A stretch of DNA of 41,991 bases from G001797105 sp964528155 (GTDB taxonomy: Bacteria > Chloroflexota > Anaerolineae > Anaerolineales > E44-bin32). The stretch is from the NCBI GenBank assembly GCA_964528155.1, contig CAZGRL010000026.1, positions 1 through 41,991 on the forward strand, written 5' to 3'. This document shows, one piece after another, positions 34,414 through 41,991 of the stretch (its first letter is position 1; each line of letters opens with the position of its first letter). Under the pieces are notes generated by a model. It had not been told where the DNA came from. It worked only from the letters and a program-made list of their open reading frames with translations, and made no database searches. The position numbers and the translations under genes were made by a program.

Positions 34414-35364
34414 TTACTCACTCGTGTAGTGAATGCAGGCTACGGAGTGCTCGCTCTCCACTTCCTGCAGAGGCGGTCGGTAGCTGGCGCATTTGTCGAT
34501 GGCCACCGGGCATCGCCCATAGTAGACACAACCCTGACTGGGCGGGGATTGCGGCCCCTGGAGCTCTATCTCTCCGCCGTTCTCGCCCCATTTCTGGTCC
34601 AGGCGCGCCACCGAGTCCATCAGCATCTTTGTGTAAGGGTGCAAGGGGTTCTCGAAGATCTTCTCGGTGGAGCCGATCTCGGCAACGCATCCGCGATATA
34701 GAATCACGGCTCGCTGGCTGATGTAGTAGCCCAGGGAGAGGTCGTGGGTGATGAACAGAATCGACAGGCCGCGCGACTTGAGATCCGCCAGCAGGTTGAG
34801 CACGTCGATCCGAGTCGATGCGTCGAGCATGCTGATGATCTCATCGGCCACAAGGAAATCGATGTCGAGCAGTAGGGCGCGGGCAATGAGGAATCGCTGG
34901 AGTTGCCCGCCGCTCAACTGATGAGGATACTTGTCGAGGACATCCGGCGGGTTGAGTCCCACGGCCTTCAGCGAATCCTCGATCCTGGCCTTCCATTCGT
35001 GGTCTTTGAGCGCGGGGAAGAACTCTTGGTGGATGGTGGCGAAGAGGCGATCAGCCTTGAAGACCGGGTTGTAGGAACTGAAAGGATCCTGGAATACTCC
35101 TTGGACCTTTCGGTAGTACTCCTTGAGGGCCGGCCCTTTGAGCGTGGCGACATCGACGCCGTTGAACGAGATGCTACCGGAGCTCGTTGTGAGCAGGCGC
35201 AAGATCATCTTCCCGATCGTGCTCTTGCCGCTCCCGCTTTCACCGATCAGCGCCATCACCTCGCGGTCCTTGACGTTGAAGCTGACGTCGGACACCGCCC
35301 GCAGCTCTTCGCCGCCGAAGGTGCCGATCCTGTAGACCTTGGAGATCGCGTCCAGCTCGAGCAT
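34414..35364 (-). CDS. Opp/Dpp-type ABC importer ATPase (OppF-like)
   Basis: 316 residues. Walker A GESGSGKST, Q-loop FQDPFSSYNP, signature LSGGQLQR, and the C-terminal Opp/Dpp extension with cysteines (CVYYGRCPVAIDKC), which in related ATPases binds an iron-sulfur cluster. Walker B reads DFLVADEIISMLD, with Ile-Ile where most relatives have Pro-Val/Thr, but the catalytic Glu is kept. ATG 35364 is preferred, four bases after the stop of the partner gene; a start at 35394 would overlap that gene. It energises import together with the OppD-like subunit. Confidence 0.93.
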   Translation of the reverse strand: MLELDAISKVYRIGTFGGEELRAVSDVSFNVKDREVMALIGESGSGKSTIGKMILRLLTTSSGSISFNGVDVATLKGPALKEYYRKVQGVFQDPFSSYNPVFKADRLFATIHQEFFPALKDHEWKARIEDSLKAVGLNPPDVLDKYPHQLSGGQLQRFLIARALLLDIDFLVADEIISMLDASTRIDVLNLLADLKSRGLSILFITHDLSLGYYISQRAVILYRGCVAEIGSTEKIFENPLHPYTKMLMDSVARLDQKWGENGGEIELQGPQSPPSQGCVYYGRCPVAIDKCASYRPPLQEVESEHSVACIHYTSE

Positions 35365-35368
35365 CCTG

Positions 35369-36319
35369 CTAGGTTTCCCTCCAGCAGGCCACATGATGGC
35401 CCTTCTCGACCTCGATAAACGGAGGCGCTTCCGCGCATTTCTCGAATGCGACCGGGCACCTGGCTCTGAACCGACAGCCCTCCGGAGGGTTCAAGAGCAA
35501 TGGCGGAGTTCCGGGGATACCTTTCAGCTTTTCCTCGACGTATCGAACCCCGACTTTGGGCAATGACGAAATCAACATCTTGGTGTAGGGATGTCGGGGG
35601 GCGTGGATGACTGTCTCTGTTTCGGCCCTCTCGGCAAGCTGGCCGGCATACATGACCAGGATGCTGTCGGCGATCTGATACAGAATCGAGAGGTCGTGGG
35701 TGATCACGATGGCGCTGTTGCAGCACTCCTGGTTCCGGAACTCGACGAGCATCTCGGCGACGGCCTTCTGGCTGGCCACGTCGAGGGCGGAGCTGATTTC
35801 GTCGGCGATGAGCAGGGTGGGGTTCATCAGTGTCGATAGCACCATGACCATTCTCTGCTTCATCCCCCCCGAAAGCTCAATCGGGTACATTCCGAGGACC
35901 TCATGGGGGAGCTTGACAAGATCCAGCCTCCGCTTCAATTCGGGCAATATCTCCCTGTAACTCACCCTTCTGGCCCCGAGCAGGTCCGATGTCATCTTCC
36001 CGATCTTCCGGGTGGGGTTCAAGGCGTTCATAGCGTACTGCGGGACGATGGAAATCTCCTCGAATCGAGAAGCGTTCATCTTTTCCATGTCCCAGATGGG
36101 GAGCTCTTCGCCGTTGAGCTCAACCCGACCTCTGATGTACTTCATCGGCGGGGTCAAGCGAATCAGGCTGTGCCCAAGGGTCGTCTTGCCGCAACCCGAC
36201 TCGCCGGCCAGGCCCATGATCTCGCCGTCGGCGATGCTGAAGGTCGCCCCCTCGAGTGCCCGGACGTCACCCCGCAGAGTCTGGTAGTAGACCGTGAGGT
36301 CCTGAACCTGGAGCGTCAT
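35369..36319 (-). CDS. Opp/Dpp-type ABC importer ATPase (OppD-like)
   Basis: 316 residues with Walker A GESGCGKTT, signature LSGGMKQR, Walker B LLIADEISSALD, switch region VITHDLS, and the C-terminal cysteine-containing extension (CRFRARCPVAFEKC). It forms the ATPase pair with the OppF-like protein. Tight spacing (4 bases) on both sides shows one operon. The Opp/Dpp family imports peptides in many bacteria but also beta-glucosides and mannosides in Thermotoga and Pyrococcus; the adjacent glycosidase genes favour sugars here. Confidence 0.94.
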   Translation of the reverse strand: MTLQVQDLTVYYQTLRGDVRALEGATFSIADGEIMGLAGESGCGKTTLGHSLIRLTPPMKYIRGRVELNGEELPIWDMEKMNASRFEEISIVPQYAMNALNPTRKIGKMTSDLLGARRVSYREILPELKRRLDLVKLPHEVLGMYPIELSGGMKQRMVMVLSTLMNPTLLIADEISSALDVASQKAVAEMLVEFRNQECCNSAIVITHDLSILYQIADSILVMYAGQLAERAETETVIHAPRHPYTKMLISSLPKVGVRYVEEKLKGIPGTPPLLLNPPEGCRFRARCPVAFEKCAEAPPFIEVEKGHHVACWRET

Positions 36320-36323
36320 GCCC

Positions 36324-37181
36324 TCACGTCTCCCTCAACTTGGGGTTGAAGACCTCGTCCAGGCCCACGTTGGTGATATACAACGCCCCGACGATGGCCG
36401 TGATCGCCAGACCCGGCGGTACAAACCACCACCAGATGCCGAGGATCAGAGCTCCCCACAAGACGGCGTTGTTCATCATCAGGCCGAGGGAAACGGCATT
36501 TGTCGGGCCAAGGCCGATGAAATCAAGGGTGGCCGCGGTCAGGATCGCTCCGCCGAACTGAAGGATAAACACCAGCAACAGGTACGACATCATATTGGGG
36601 GCGATCTCGGTGGCGATGATCTTGAGGGTCTTCATCCCGCTCAATCGGGCCAAATCGATGAATTCCCTGGTGCGCAAGGAGAAGGTCTGCGCCCGGACGG
36701 CGCGGGCCGCCCAGGGCCAGGAGAAGAATCCGATGAAGACGCTTTCGAAAACGAAGCCTCTCACTTCGAGATAGGCGGCGATGATCAGCAGGACGACTAG
36801 GGAAGGGACCACCAACACGATGTTGGTGCACATGTTGAGCACTTCATCAACGATCCCGCCCCGGTAACCGGCGATGAAGCCGATCAGCACTCCGATCAGA
36901 GTGCCCAGCCCGCCGCCTATGATGCCAACGATGAACGTCGCCCCGAGCCCTTGGACAAACTGGGTGAACACGTCTTCTCCGAAAGTTGTCGTTCCGAACC
37001 AGAAATCTGCGGAAGGCGGGTGGGCCAATGCTCCGACGTAGTCATAGGGCTTGTAAGGAGTGAGGCGTGGGCCGACGATGGCCAGTATGGCGAACAAGAT
37101 GATCGTCAGTAGACCCAGCCGGAGCTTCGTGTTCCGGAAGGCGAAGTACAAGATCTCGCTCTTCTTGGCGGGTTTGTTCAT
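36324..37181 (-). CDS. Opp/Dpp-type ABC importer permease (OppC-like)
   Basis: 285 residues with an N-terminal membrane helix (LGLLTIILFAILAIVG) after a short cytoplasmic tail, then the five-helix permease core. The EAA-like coupling loop reads EFIDLARLSGMKTLKIIATEIAPN. It contains the usual OppC start region (RLTPYKPYDYVG). Its ATG is six bases after the stop of the OppB-like gene. It pairs with that protein to form the membrane channel. Confidence 0.93.
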   Translation of the reverse strand: MNKPAKKSEILYFAFRNTKLRLGLLTIILFAILAIVGPRLTPYKPYDYVGALAHPPSADFWFGTTTFGEDVFTQFVQGLGATFIVGIIGGGLGTLIGVLIGFIAGYRGGIVDEVLNMCTNIVLVVPSLVVLLIIAAYLEVRGFVFESVFIGFFSWPWAARAVRAQTFSLRTREFIDLARLSGMKTLKIIATEIAPNMMSYLLLVFILQFGGAILTAATLDFIGLGPTNAVSLGLMMNNAVLWGALILGIWWWFVPPGLAITAIVGALYITNVGLDEVFNPKLRET

Positions 37182-37187
37182 GCGTCT

Positions 37188-38177
37188 CTACGCCTCCCCC
37201 TGCATTCCCAGCCGGGTCCGGGGATCCACCAGGACATAGGCGATGTCGATCAGGAAATTGGCCAGAAGCACGCCAAAAATGATGAACAGGAAACAACCCT
37301 GGAGGAGGAAGTAATCGTGATTCTGGATCGCTTGCAGAATCAGATAGCCGACACCCGGGTAGGCGAAGACGATCTCAGTGACAAGCGCTCCGCCGACGAT
37401 GACGCCCAGCTGTAGGGCCAGGCCGGTGATTTGGGGCAGAACGGCGTTGTTGAAGGCGTAGCGTCGGATCAACCCCCTGGGAGCGCCAAGGGCTTCGAGG
37501 TAGTGCGAATAGTCCGCCTCCAGCTCGTAGATGATCATGTTCCTCATCCCGATCGCCCAGCCGCCGAACATGACCATGAATAAGGAGAGGAAGGGAAGGA
37601 TCCAGTGTTCCAGAACGCTCAGAACAAAAATCCAGGAAAGATGGGGCAACATGGTATTGCTGTACGCGCCCGAGAATGGGAGGATCCGGAACACGATACC
37701 GAATACCCAGGCCAGTACGATCCCCAGCCACATGTAGGGCGTCGCGGTGAGGATGTAACCAATCGGCAACACGCTGTTGTCCAGCCACTTCGACCGCGCC
37801 GCATACGCACCAAAGCTATTCCCAGCAACCCAGCTTACAAGGATCGCCGGCAGCAGAAGGAGTATATCGAAGGGGACGGCATCCAGGATGATGCGGATGA
37901 CCGGACGGGGGAACAACCATGTGCTTACGCCGAAGTCGCCGTGGAATAGCGCGATCCAGAAATTGAGGTATTGGCGCCAGATGGGCAGATCCAACCCAAA
38001 GGCCTGCATGTAGAAGGAGTAGATCAGCTTGGCTGACTCGGCCTTCAGACCGGCCCTGGCAATCATCGTCTGGACCGGGTTGCCCGGCATGAAGCGTGGG
38101 ATGAGCCAGTCGATCGTGACCGCCAGGACAAAGGTGAGGACGTAGATGAGCAGCTTTCTCGTGAAGTACCGTCTCAC
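37188..38177 (-). CDS. Opp/Dpp-type ABC importer permease (OppB-like)
   Basis: 329 residues with six membrane helices, beginning RRYFTRKLLIYVLTFVLAV and followed by IPRFMPGNPVQTM, the classic OppB N-terminal pattern. The coupling loop is DYSHYLEALGAPRGLIRRY. The start is GTG 38177, preceded by GGGAGGGAG; the frame open further upstream to 38411 runs back into the solute-binding protein gene and is not used. A stable hairpin lies between it and the upstream binding-protein gene. Confidence 0.92.
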   Translation of the reverse strand: MRRYFTRKLLIYVLTFVLAVTIDWLIPRFMPGNPVQTMIARAGLKAESAKLIYSFYMQAFGLDLPIWRQYLNFWIALFHGDFGVSTWLFPRPVIRIILDAVPFDILLLLPAILVSWVAGNSFGAYAARSKWLDNSVLPIGYILTATPYMWLGIVLAWVFGIVFRILPFSGAYSNTMLPHLSWIFVLSVLEHWILPFLSLFMVMFGGWAIGMRNMIIYELEADYSHYLEALGAPRGLIRRYAFNNAVLPQITGLALQLGVIVGGALVTEIVFAYPGVGYLILQAIQNHDYFLLQGCFLFIIFGVLLANFLIDIAYVLVDPRTRLGMQGEA

Positions 38178-38209
38178 CGGCTCTCCCTCCCGCGAAGAGG
38201 CCTGAGAAC

Positions 38210-38245
38210 TCACCGCCCCTCCCTGACTTCTGGGAGGGGCGGTGA
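38210..38245 (-). terminator. Intercistronic hairpin after the solute-binding protein gene
   Basis: TCACCGCCCCTCCC (38210-38223) pairs over 14 bp with GGGAGGGGCGGTGA (38232-38245), loop of 8 bases. Placed between the binding-protein gene and the permeases, it probably stabilises the upstream message or stops part of transcription, so more binding protein than permease is made. Confidence 0.65.
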
Positions 38246-38257
38246 ATTGAGAAGCGG

Positions 38258-40036
38258 CTACTGGGATGCCGGCTTCAATTCCGTGAGCATGAGGATGCTC
38301 GTCATGTTCCAGTAACCGTTCCAGGTGACAGGATAGTACTGCTCGCCATCCGATGACGGCCAGCCGGTCCAGTAGGTGCTGCTGAACTGGGCCCAGGCGC
38401 CGTTGTACCACAGCGGGAGGATGGGCAGATCGGTGAGCTGGATGGTCTGAAGCTGCGAGGTGATCGCCCGCATGCCCTCCAGGTCATCGACCAGGACCTT
38501 GTCCAGCTGGGTCACCAGATCGAAGGCCTCCTGATTGTCGTACCGGCCGTAGTTCCCGCCCTGTGTGCTCGGGATGTCGGCGAGTTTGTCGTAGAAGACG
38601 AAGTGATAGTACGACCAGGGGGTATTGCTGATCTGTGCCTGGTTGTCGATGGCCAGGTCGAAGGTGCCGTTCAGGCGTGCGTCCAGGTACCCGTTGAAGT
38701 CTGGGAAATCCGGTTGCACGTCGATCCCCACGGCCTGGGCGCTGTTGGAGATGATCCGGATCGCTTCCATCCAGTCGGACCATCCATTGGGGACGATGAT
38801 CTTGAGGGAGATCTTGGATCCGTCTGGCGCCTCCACCAGGCCATCACCATCGACGTCCTTGTAGCCGGCCGCGGCCAGGGTCTGCTTGGCCTTCGCCGGA
38901 TCATAGGACGTGCCGAGACTGGCCACGACATCCTGGTCGACGTACTTCTCCCACACAGGCAGCAGCCCGGTGGGATTGGAGGCCTCGACCATGTTGCCGT
39001 AATCCCTGGAGACGATGTCAGCCACATTGATAGAGTAGGCCAGCGCCCTGCGGAAGGCAACGTCATCCATCGGCTTCTTCTGGAGATTGATGTCCAGCCA
39101 GGCGGTGTTGGCCGGCAGATGGTACGGGGGGGCCGGGTAGTATGTGTGCAGGGCATAGCCGCCTTGAAGCAAGGTCGAGATGCCCGGCAGATAGTTGTTA
39201 TTGAGGTCCTCCTGTCCTTGAAGCACCAGCCCGAGAGAGTTCTCGTTACTGGTGTTCACTCGGTCGACGATGTACTTGGGAGCGATCGAGTATCCCATGG
39301 CCTTGATCGCCCACCAATTGTCGTTTCTCTCCCACACCATCTTCATTTGGTCATAGCCGTGGTAGAGGAACGCGCCAGTGCCAATGGGGTTCTCATTGGC
39401 CCCGGTGGCGACTTCCGTCGCATCCCTGCCCTCCCACAAGTGCTGCGGGAGCATCGGTACATTGTACAGATAGTTAGCCCACTCCTGGTACAGGGCGTCG
39501 GTGAAATTGAAGCGAAGGGTCTGGTCATCCACCTTGTCGATCGATTTGAGCCAATCCCACAGCGAACTGAAGTTGAGCGCGGCGGTCTTGCCCAGCTCGA
39601 AGGTGTACTTGACGTCGTCGGCGCTGAACGGCTGCCCGTCGGACCAGGTGACACCCTGCCTGAGCTTGAGCTCATAGGTCTTGGGATCGGTCCACTGGCC
39701 GCTTTCGGCCAGCCAGGGCATGAACTTGTCCGTCAACGGGTCATACAGGAACAGGGTCTCGTAGACCAGGCCCAGAGTGCCCATGGCGTAGTTGCCAGTC
39801 ATCAGTGGGTTCCAGTTGGACACGGGCCCCCACTGTTTGCCGCCCGTGTACAGGGTTTCTTCGCGGGCGAAGATCTCCTCCGAGGGCATGGGCGTGACCT
39901 GGACGATCTGGGTCTCCTTCACGGTGACCACCTGCGTCTCCACGACGACTTGGGGCGTCGGTGTCGCACCGGCGCAGGCCGCGAGCAACATGCTCAGGGA
40001 GACGACCAGGGACACGACTGTAGCCAAGCGTTTCAT
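38258..40036 (-). CDS. ABC importer solute-binding lipoprotein (family 5)
   Basis: 592 residues. A signal peptide with lipobox LLAAC (Cys21) is followed by a Thr/Pro-rich linker, then the bacterial extracellular solute-binding family 5 fold (LVYETLFLYDPLTDKFMPWLAESGQW, LRQGVTWSDGQPFSADDVKYTF). It captures the substrate outside the membrane for the permeases. ATG 40036 is preferred: AAGGAG lies seven bases upstream, whereas the in-frame ATG at 40042 is too close to it. Family 5 proteins bind peptides or, in several thermophiles, cello- and manno-oligosaccharides; the setting favours the latter. Confidence 0.94.
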   Translation of the reverse strand: MKRLATVVSLVVSLSMLLAACAGATPTPQVVVETQVVTVKETQIVQVTPMPSEEIFAREETLYTGGKQWGPVSNWNPLMTGNYAMGTLGLVYETLFLYDPLTDKFMPWLAESGQWTDPKTYELKLRQGVTWSDGQPFSADDVKYTFELGKTAALNFSSLWDWLKSIDKVDDQTLRFNFTDALYQEWANYLYNVPMLPQHLWEGRDATEVATGANENPIGTGAFLYHGYDQMKMVWERNDNWWAIKAMGYSIAPKYIVDRVNTSNENSLGLVLQGQEDLNNNYLPGISTLLQGGYALHTYYPAPPYHLPANTAWLDINLQKKPMDDVAFRRALAYSINVADIVSRDYGNMVEASNPTGLLPVWEKYVDQDVVASLGTSYDPAKAKQTLAAAGYKDVDGDGLVEAPDGSKISLKIIVPNGWSDWMEAIRIISNSAQAVGIDVQPDFPDFNGYLDARLNGTFDLAIDNQAQISNTPWSYYHFVFYDKLADIPSTQGGNYGRYDNQEAFDLVTQLDKVLVDDLEGMRAITSQLQTIQLTDLPILPLWYNGAWAQFSSTYWTGWPSSDGEQYYPVTWNGYWNMTSILMLTELKPASQ

Positions 40037-40147
40037 CTTCATTCTCCTTATAGGCTAGTCGGTTGGTTCAAGTGATGCGGACGGCGCGTGGAAGTTCTTA
40101 TGCGGATGTGCACCTCCTCCCGTGAGGATTAGGGAGAGTTTCCCCAT

Positions 40148-40161
40148 TGGGAGCGCTCCCA
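40148..40161. promoter_or_regulatory. LacI-family operator before the transporter operon
   Basis: Perfect 14-bp palindrome TGGGAGCGCTCCCA with the central CG typical of LacI/GalR operators, 112 bases upstream of the binding-protein ATG. Its core is identical to the operator at 41325-41342. Confidence 0.85.
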
Positions 40162-40200
40162 GCCCCGGCACATGAGATCGTCGATCATGGGCTTCCAGTT

Positions 40201-41241
40201 TCAATTCCTGCGCGCGGCGCCGCAGGAATCGCGAATGATCAGCTCGGTGACCATGATCACGCGCCGAGCTGGATTGATCCCGTTTTCAATCAGGTCGATC
40301 AGGATCTCCACGGCCGAGCCCCCAAATTGCGCGATCGGCTGGCGCACGGTCGTCAAAGGTTGATCGGGGGACTGCGCAAATGGCAGATCGTCGAAACCGA
40401 CGAAGGCTACATCCTCGGGGATGGTCAGCCCGGCTTCGCGTACCGCCCGCATGGCGCCGATCGCCATCACGTCAGAGGCGGCAAAAACGGCGTCCGGCTT
40501 GGCCGGCAACAGGCGTTGCATGGAGAAGTAGCCACTCGACTCGGTGAAGTCCCCTTCGACCACCAGAGAGGCATCCACATTCCGCCCGTGATCGGCCATC
40601 GCCCGCCGATACCCGGACGTACGATCCAGGCTGGTAGTGTTGTTGGGCGGGCCAGCGATCGTGGCGATCTTCTGATAGCCCAGCCGGATCAGGTGGCTCA
40701 CGGCGTTGTATGCGCCACCGACGTTGTCGACGTCGATGTAGCTGACCTCTTCGTGTTGGGCCGGCCGGCCGAGGATCACGACGGGGATCTTCGAACCCAG
40801 CAAGCGGTCGATCAACTGCTCGCCGATCTGGCCAGTCTGCACCAGGATCCCATCCAGAAAGCCTCGACGTGAGACGCGCGGGATGATCTTCTCCTCATCT
40901 TCCTTTGTTCCGAGGAGAAACAACCCCAAGGTATAGTTGTACTGATTGCAGGCCTGGGCGATACCCTGGGTGAGGTGGGGGAAGTACGGGTCGGTGAAGA
41001 ACGTGCTCACGCTGCGAGGCAGGACCAGTCCGATCATCCACGAGCGCTGGGAGGCCAGCGTACGGGCGGCCGCGTGCGGGTGGTAGCCGGTCCGCTCGAT
41101 CACCTGGAGCACGCGCTGGCGGACATCATCGCGGACGCTGGGGTGGCCGTTCACCACGCGTGAGACGGTGGATCGAGAGACGCCGGCCTTTTCGGCGATG
41201 TCTTCCAGGGTCAGGGCAGAGGCGGAGCGAAGAGGGCTCAT
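40201..41241 (-). CDS. LacI-family transcriptional regulator
   Basis: 346 residues. An N-terminal helix-turn-helix (TLEDIAEKAGVSRSTVSRVV) and hinge helix (AAARTLASQRS) precede the periplasmic-binding-protein-like sugar-sensing domain (IGLVLPRS, DAVFAASDVMAIGAMRAV, VGFDDLPFAQ). It most likely represses the flanking sugar operons until a cytoplasmic sugar such as cellobiose or a related disaccharide binds. It sits between the transporter operon and the divergent GH130 gene, each of which carries the same palindrome. A weaker copy overlaps its own leader, suggesting autoregulation. Confidence 0.95.
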   Translation of the reverse strand: MSPLRSASALTLEDIAEKAGVSRSTVSRVVNGHPSVRDDVRQRVLQVIERTGYHPHAAARTLASQRSWMIGLVLPRSVSTFFTDPYFPHLTQGIAQACNQYNYTLGLFLLGTKEDEEKIIPRVSRRGFLDGILVQTGQIGEQLIDRLLGSKIPVVILGRPAQHEEVSYIDVDNVGGAYNAVSHLIRLGYQKIATIAGPPNNTTSLDRTSGYRRAMADHGRNVDASLVVEGDFTESSGYFSMQRLLPAKPDAVFAASDVMAIGAMRAVREAGLTIPEDVAFVGFDDLPFAQSPDQPLTTVRQPIAQFGGSAVEILIDLIENGINPARRVIMVTELIIRDSCGAARRN

Positions 41242-41243
41242 TT

Positions 41244-41257
41244 CGGAAGCGCTCTCA
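41244..41257. promoter_or_regulatory. Possible weak third LacI-family operator
   Basis: CGGAAGCGCTCTCA matches the operator core at 11 of 14 positions and lies directly before the lacI start codon, where binding would block translation initiation or early transcription. Imperfect, so tentative. Confidence 0.4.
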
Positions 41258-41323
41258 AGAACGCTGAGGCAGATATGCCGAATATTGGAGCTTTATGGGT
41301 ACATTACCCTGTATCTGGGCCGT

Positions 41324-41352
41324 TTGTGGGAGCGCTCCCACAATTCTATGAT
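41324..41352 (+). promoter_or_regulatory. GH130 promoter overlapped by operator
   Basis: TTGTGG (41324-41329) and TATGAT (41347-41352) are spaced by 17 bases, a plausible sigma-70-type promoter for the GH130 gene. The palindrome at 41325-41342 covers the -35 box and most of the spacer, so the bound regulator would exclude polymerase. Confidence 0.55.
41325..41342. promoter_or_regulatory. LacI-family operator in the lacI/GH130 divergent region
   Basis: Perfect 18-bp palindrome TGTGGGAGCGCTCCCACA. It contains the same 14-bp core, allowing for the outer base, as the operator before the transporter genes. Confidence 0.9.
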
Positions 41353-41442
41353 AGTATACAACATAATTCGAGCGCGCGTCAACCCCGTCGTCGGAAGGCA
41401 ACCTCCTTCCTGCTTCTACCGGCCTGAGGAGGCCCCGCACAT

Positions 41443-41991
41443 ATGTCCTTGCCAAACATCCCCTGGGAGGACCGACCCGCCGGACAGGCCGATGTCGTCT
41501 GGCGCTACAGCTCAAACCCGATCATCCCCCGCGACCTGATCCCCTCTGCCAATAGCATCTTCAACAGCGCCGTCGTGCCCTTCCGGGGCGGTTTCGCCGG
41601 CGTCTTTCGCTGCGATAACCGCAAACGCGAAATGAATCTACACCGAGGCTTCAGCCAGGATGGGTTCGATTGGGAATTGGATCAGTCGCCGATCGAGTGG
41701 ACCTTCAGTGATCCCGAGCTGAGCCGGTTTCAGTACCGCTATGATCCGCGCGCCGTTTGGATCGATGACCGTTGGTTTGTGACCTGGTGCAACGGCTACC
41801 ACGGCCCGACCATCGGGATCGGATACACCCACGACTTCGAGGAATTTGTCTTTCTGGAGAACGCGCTCCTGCCCTATAACCGCAACGGTGTGCTGTTCCC
41901 CCGAAGGATCAACGGCAAGTATGTCATGCTGAGCCGGCCAAGCGACAACGGTCATACGCCATTCGGTGACATCTACCTCAGTCGAAGCCCA
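41443..41991 (+). CDS. GH130 glycoside phosphorylase (3' partial)
   Basis: 183 codons are visible before the window ends. The protein matches glycoside hydrolase family 130: SNPIIPRDLIPSANSIFNSA, FRCDNRKREMNLHRGFS, YDPRAVWIDDRWFVTWCNG and NRNGVLFPRRINGKYVML. The family splits beta-mannosides with phosphate, for example mannosyl-glucose or mannobiose, giving mannose 1-phosphate. ATG 41443 follows GAGGAGG (41426-41432). Divergent from lacI and controlled by the operator/promoter just upstream, it extends the locus from beta-glucosides toward mannosides or glucomannan. Exact specificity cannot be told from the fragment. Confidence 0.92.
   Translation, partial: MSLPNIPWEDRPAGQADVVWRYSSNPIIPRDLIPSANSIFNSAVVPFRGGFAGVFRCDNRKREMNLHRGFSQDGFDWELDQSPIEWTFSDPELSRFQYRYDPRAVWIDDRWFVTWCNGYHGPTIGIGYTHDFEEFVFLENALLPYNRNGVLFPRRINGKYVMLSRPSDNGHTPFGDIYLSRSP

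Noticed and set aside
38603..40075. 490-residue plus-strand frame opposite the solute-binding protein
   Set aside because: Antisense shadow; the minus-strand protein has a lipobox and full family 5 fold.

Overview
The window looks like a chromosomal piece of a GC-rich bacterium, most likely a Chloroflexota (Anaerolineae-like) genome, possibly metagenome-derived. This is inferred from the gene mix: PEP/pyruvate-binding-domain proteins without the rest of PEP synthase, an Opp-type glycoside importer next to GH94/GH1/GH130 genes, Acr3-type arsenic resistance, and clear Shine-Dalgarno sites with mixed ATG/GTG/TTG starts. No marker gene in the window fixes the taxonomy. I found no rRNA, tRNA, CRISPR array, transposase or phage gene.

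Layout. (1) 1-3187: the two subunits of a heterodimeric ABC exporter, the first cut by the window edge; one ATP site is degenerate. (2) 3813-16154: a signalling and nitrogen/carbon block. A GAF histidine kinase and OmpR-type regulator are coupled to a glutamate dehydrogenase (GDH) paralogue whose catalytic lysine is replaced by Met, then to two proteins carrying the nucleotide-binding (ATP-grasp-like) domain of pyruvate phosphate dikinase/PEP synthase. After a strong hairpin come a canonical GdhA and a third protein of the same family. All three lack the phospho-histidine and PEP/pyruvate domains of real PEP synthase but share another C-terminal domain containing a G-S/T-H-F-F motif. This is the best candidate here for an undescribed system. 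(3) 16394-18891 (minus): two FixH/YtkA-like exported proteins around a membrane polyferredoxin of the FixG/NapH type. (4) 19072-24916 (plus): arsenic/metalloid island with arsR and its palindromic operator, a DUF318/ArsP-type permease, a small thioredoxin-like protein, an FmdE-family protein, a TauE/SafE transporter, acr3, and an arsC broken by a one-base frameshift. (5) 24917-25626: decayed sequence, then a good extended -10 promoter and a GC-rich structured leader. (6) 25627-27566: an Asp-box beta-propeller protein and a membrane-anchored dihaem cytochrome c, ended by a 20-bp perfect hairpin shared with the convergent gene. (7) 27669-41991: a beta-glucoside utilisation locus. On the minus strand lie a LacI regulator, a lipoprotein solute-binding protein, two permeases, two ATPases, two GH94 phosphorylases and a GH1 beta-glucosidase; divergent from lacI is a GH130 phosphorylase cut by the window end. 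Perfect palindromes of the LacI type lie in front of both the transporter and the GH130 gene.

How the genes work together. In region 7, cello- or manno-oligosaccharides would be bound outside the cell, imported by the Opp-type transporter and split by phosphorolysis (GH94, GH130) or hydrolysis (GH1), under LacI control. In region 4 arsenate would be reduced by ArsC (apparently broken here) and arsenite exported by Acr3; the permease, thioredoxin, FmdE and TauE genes suggest extra thiol or organoarsenical chemistry. In region 2, two GDH-fold proteins are interleaved with three ATP-grasp-like proteins under a two-component system, suggesting ATP-dependent control of GDH or a new phosphotransfer reaction; the biochemical role is inference.
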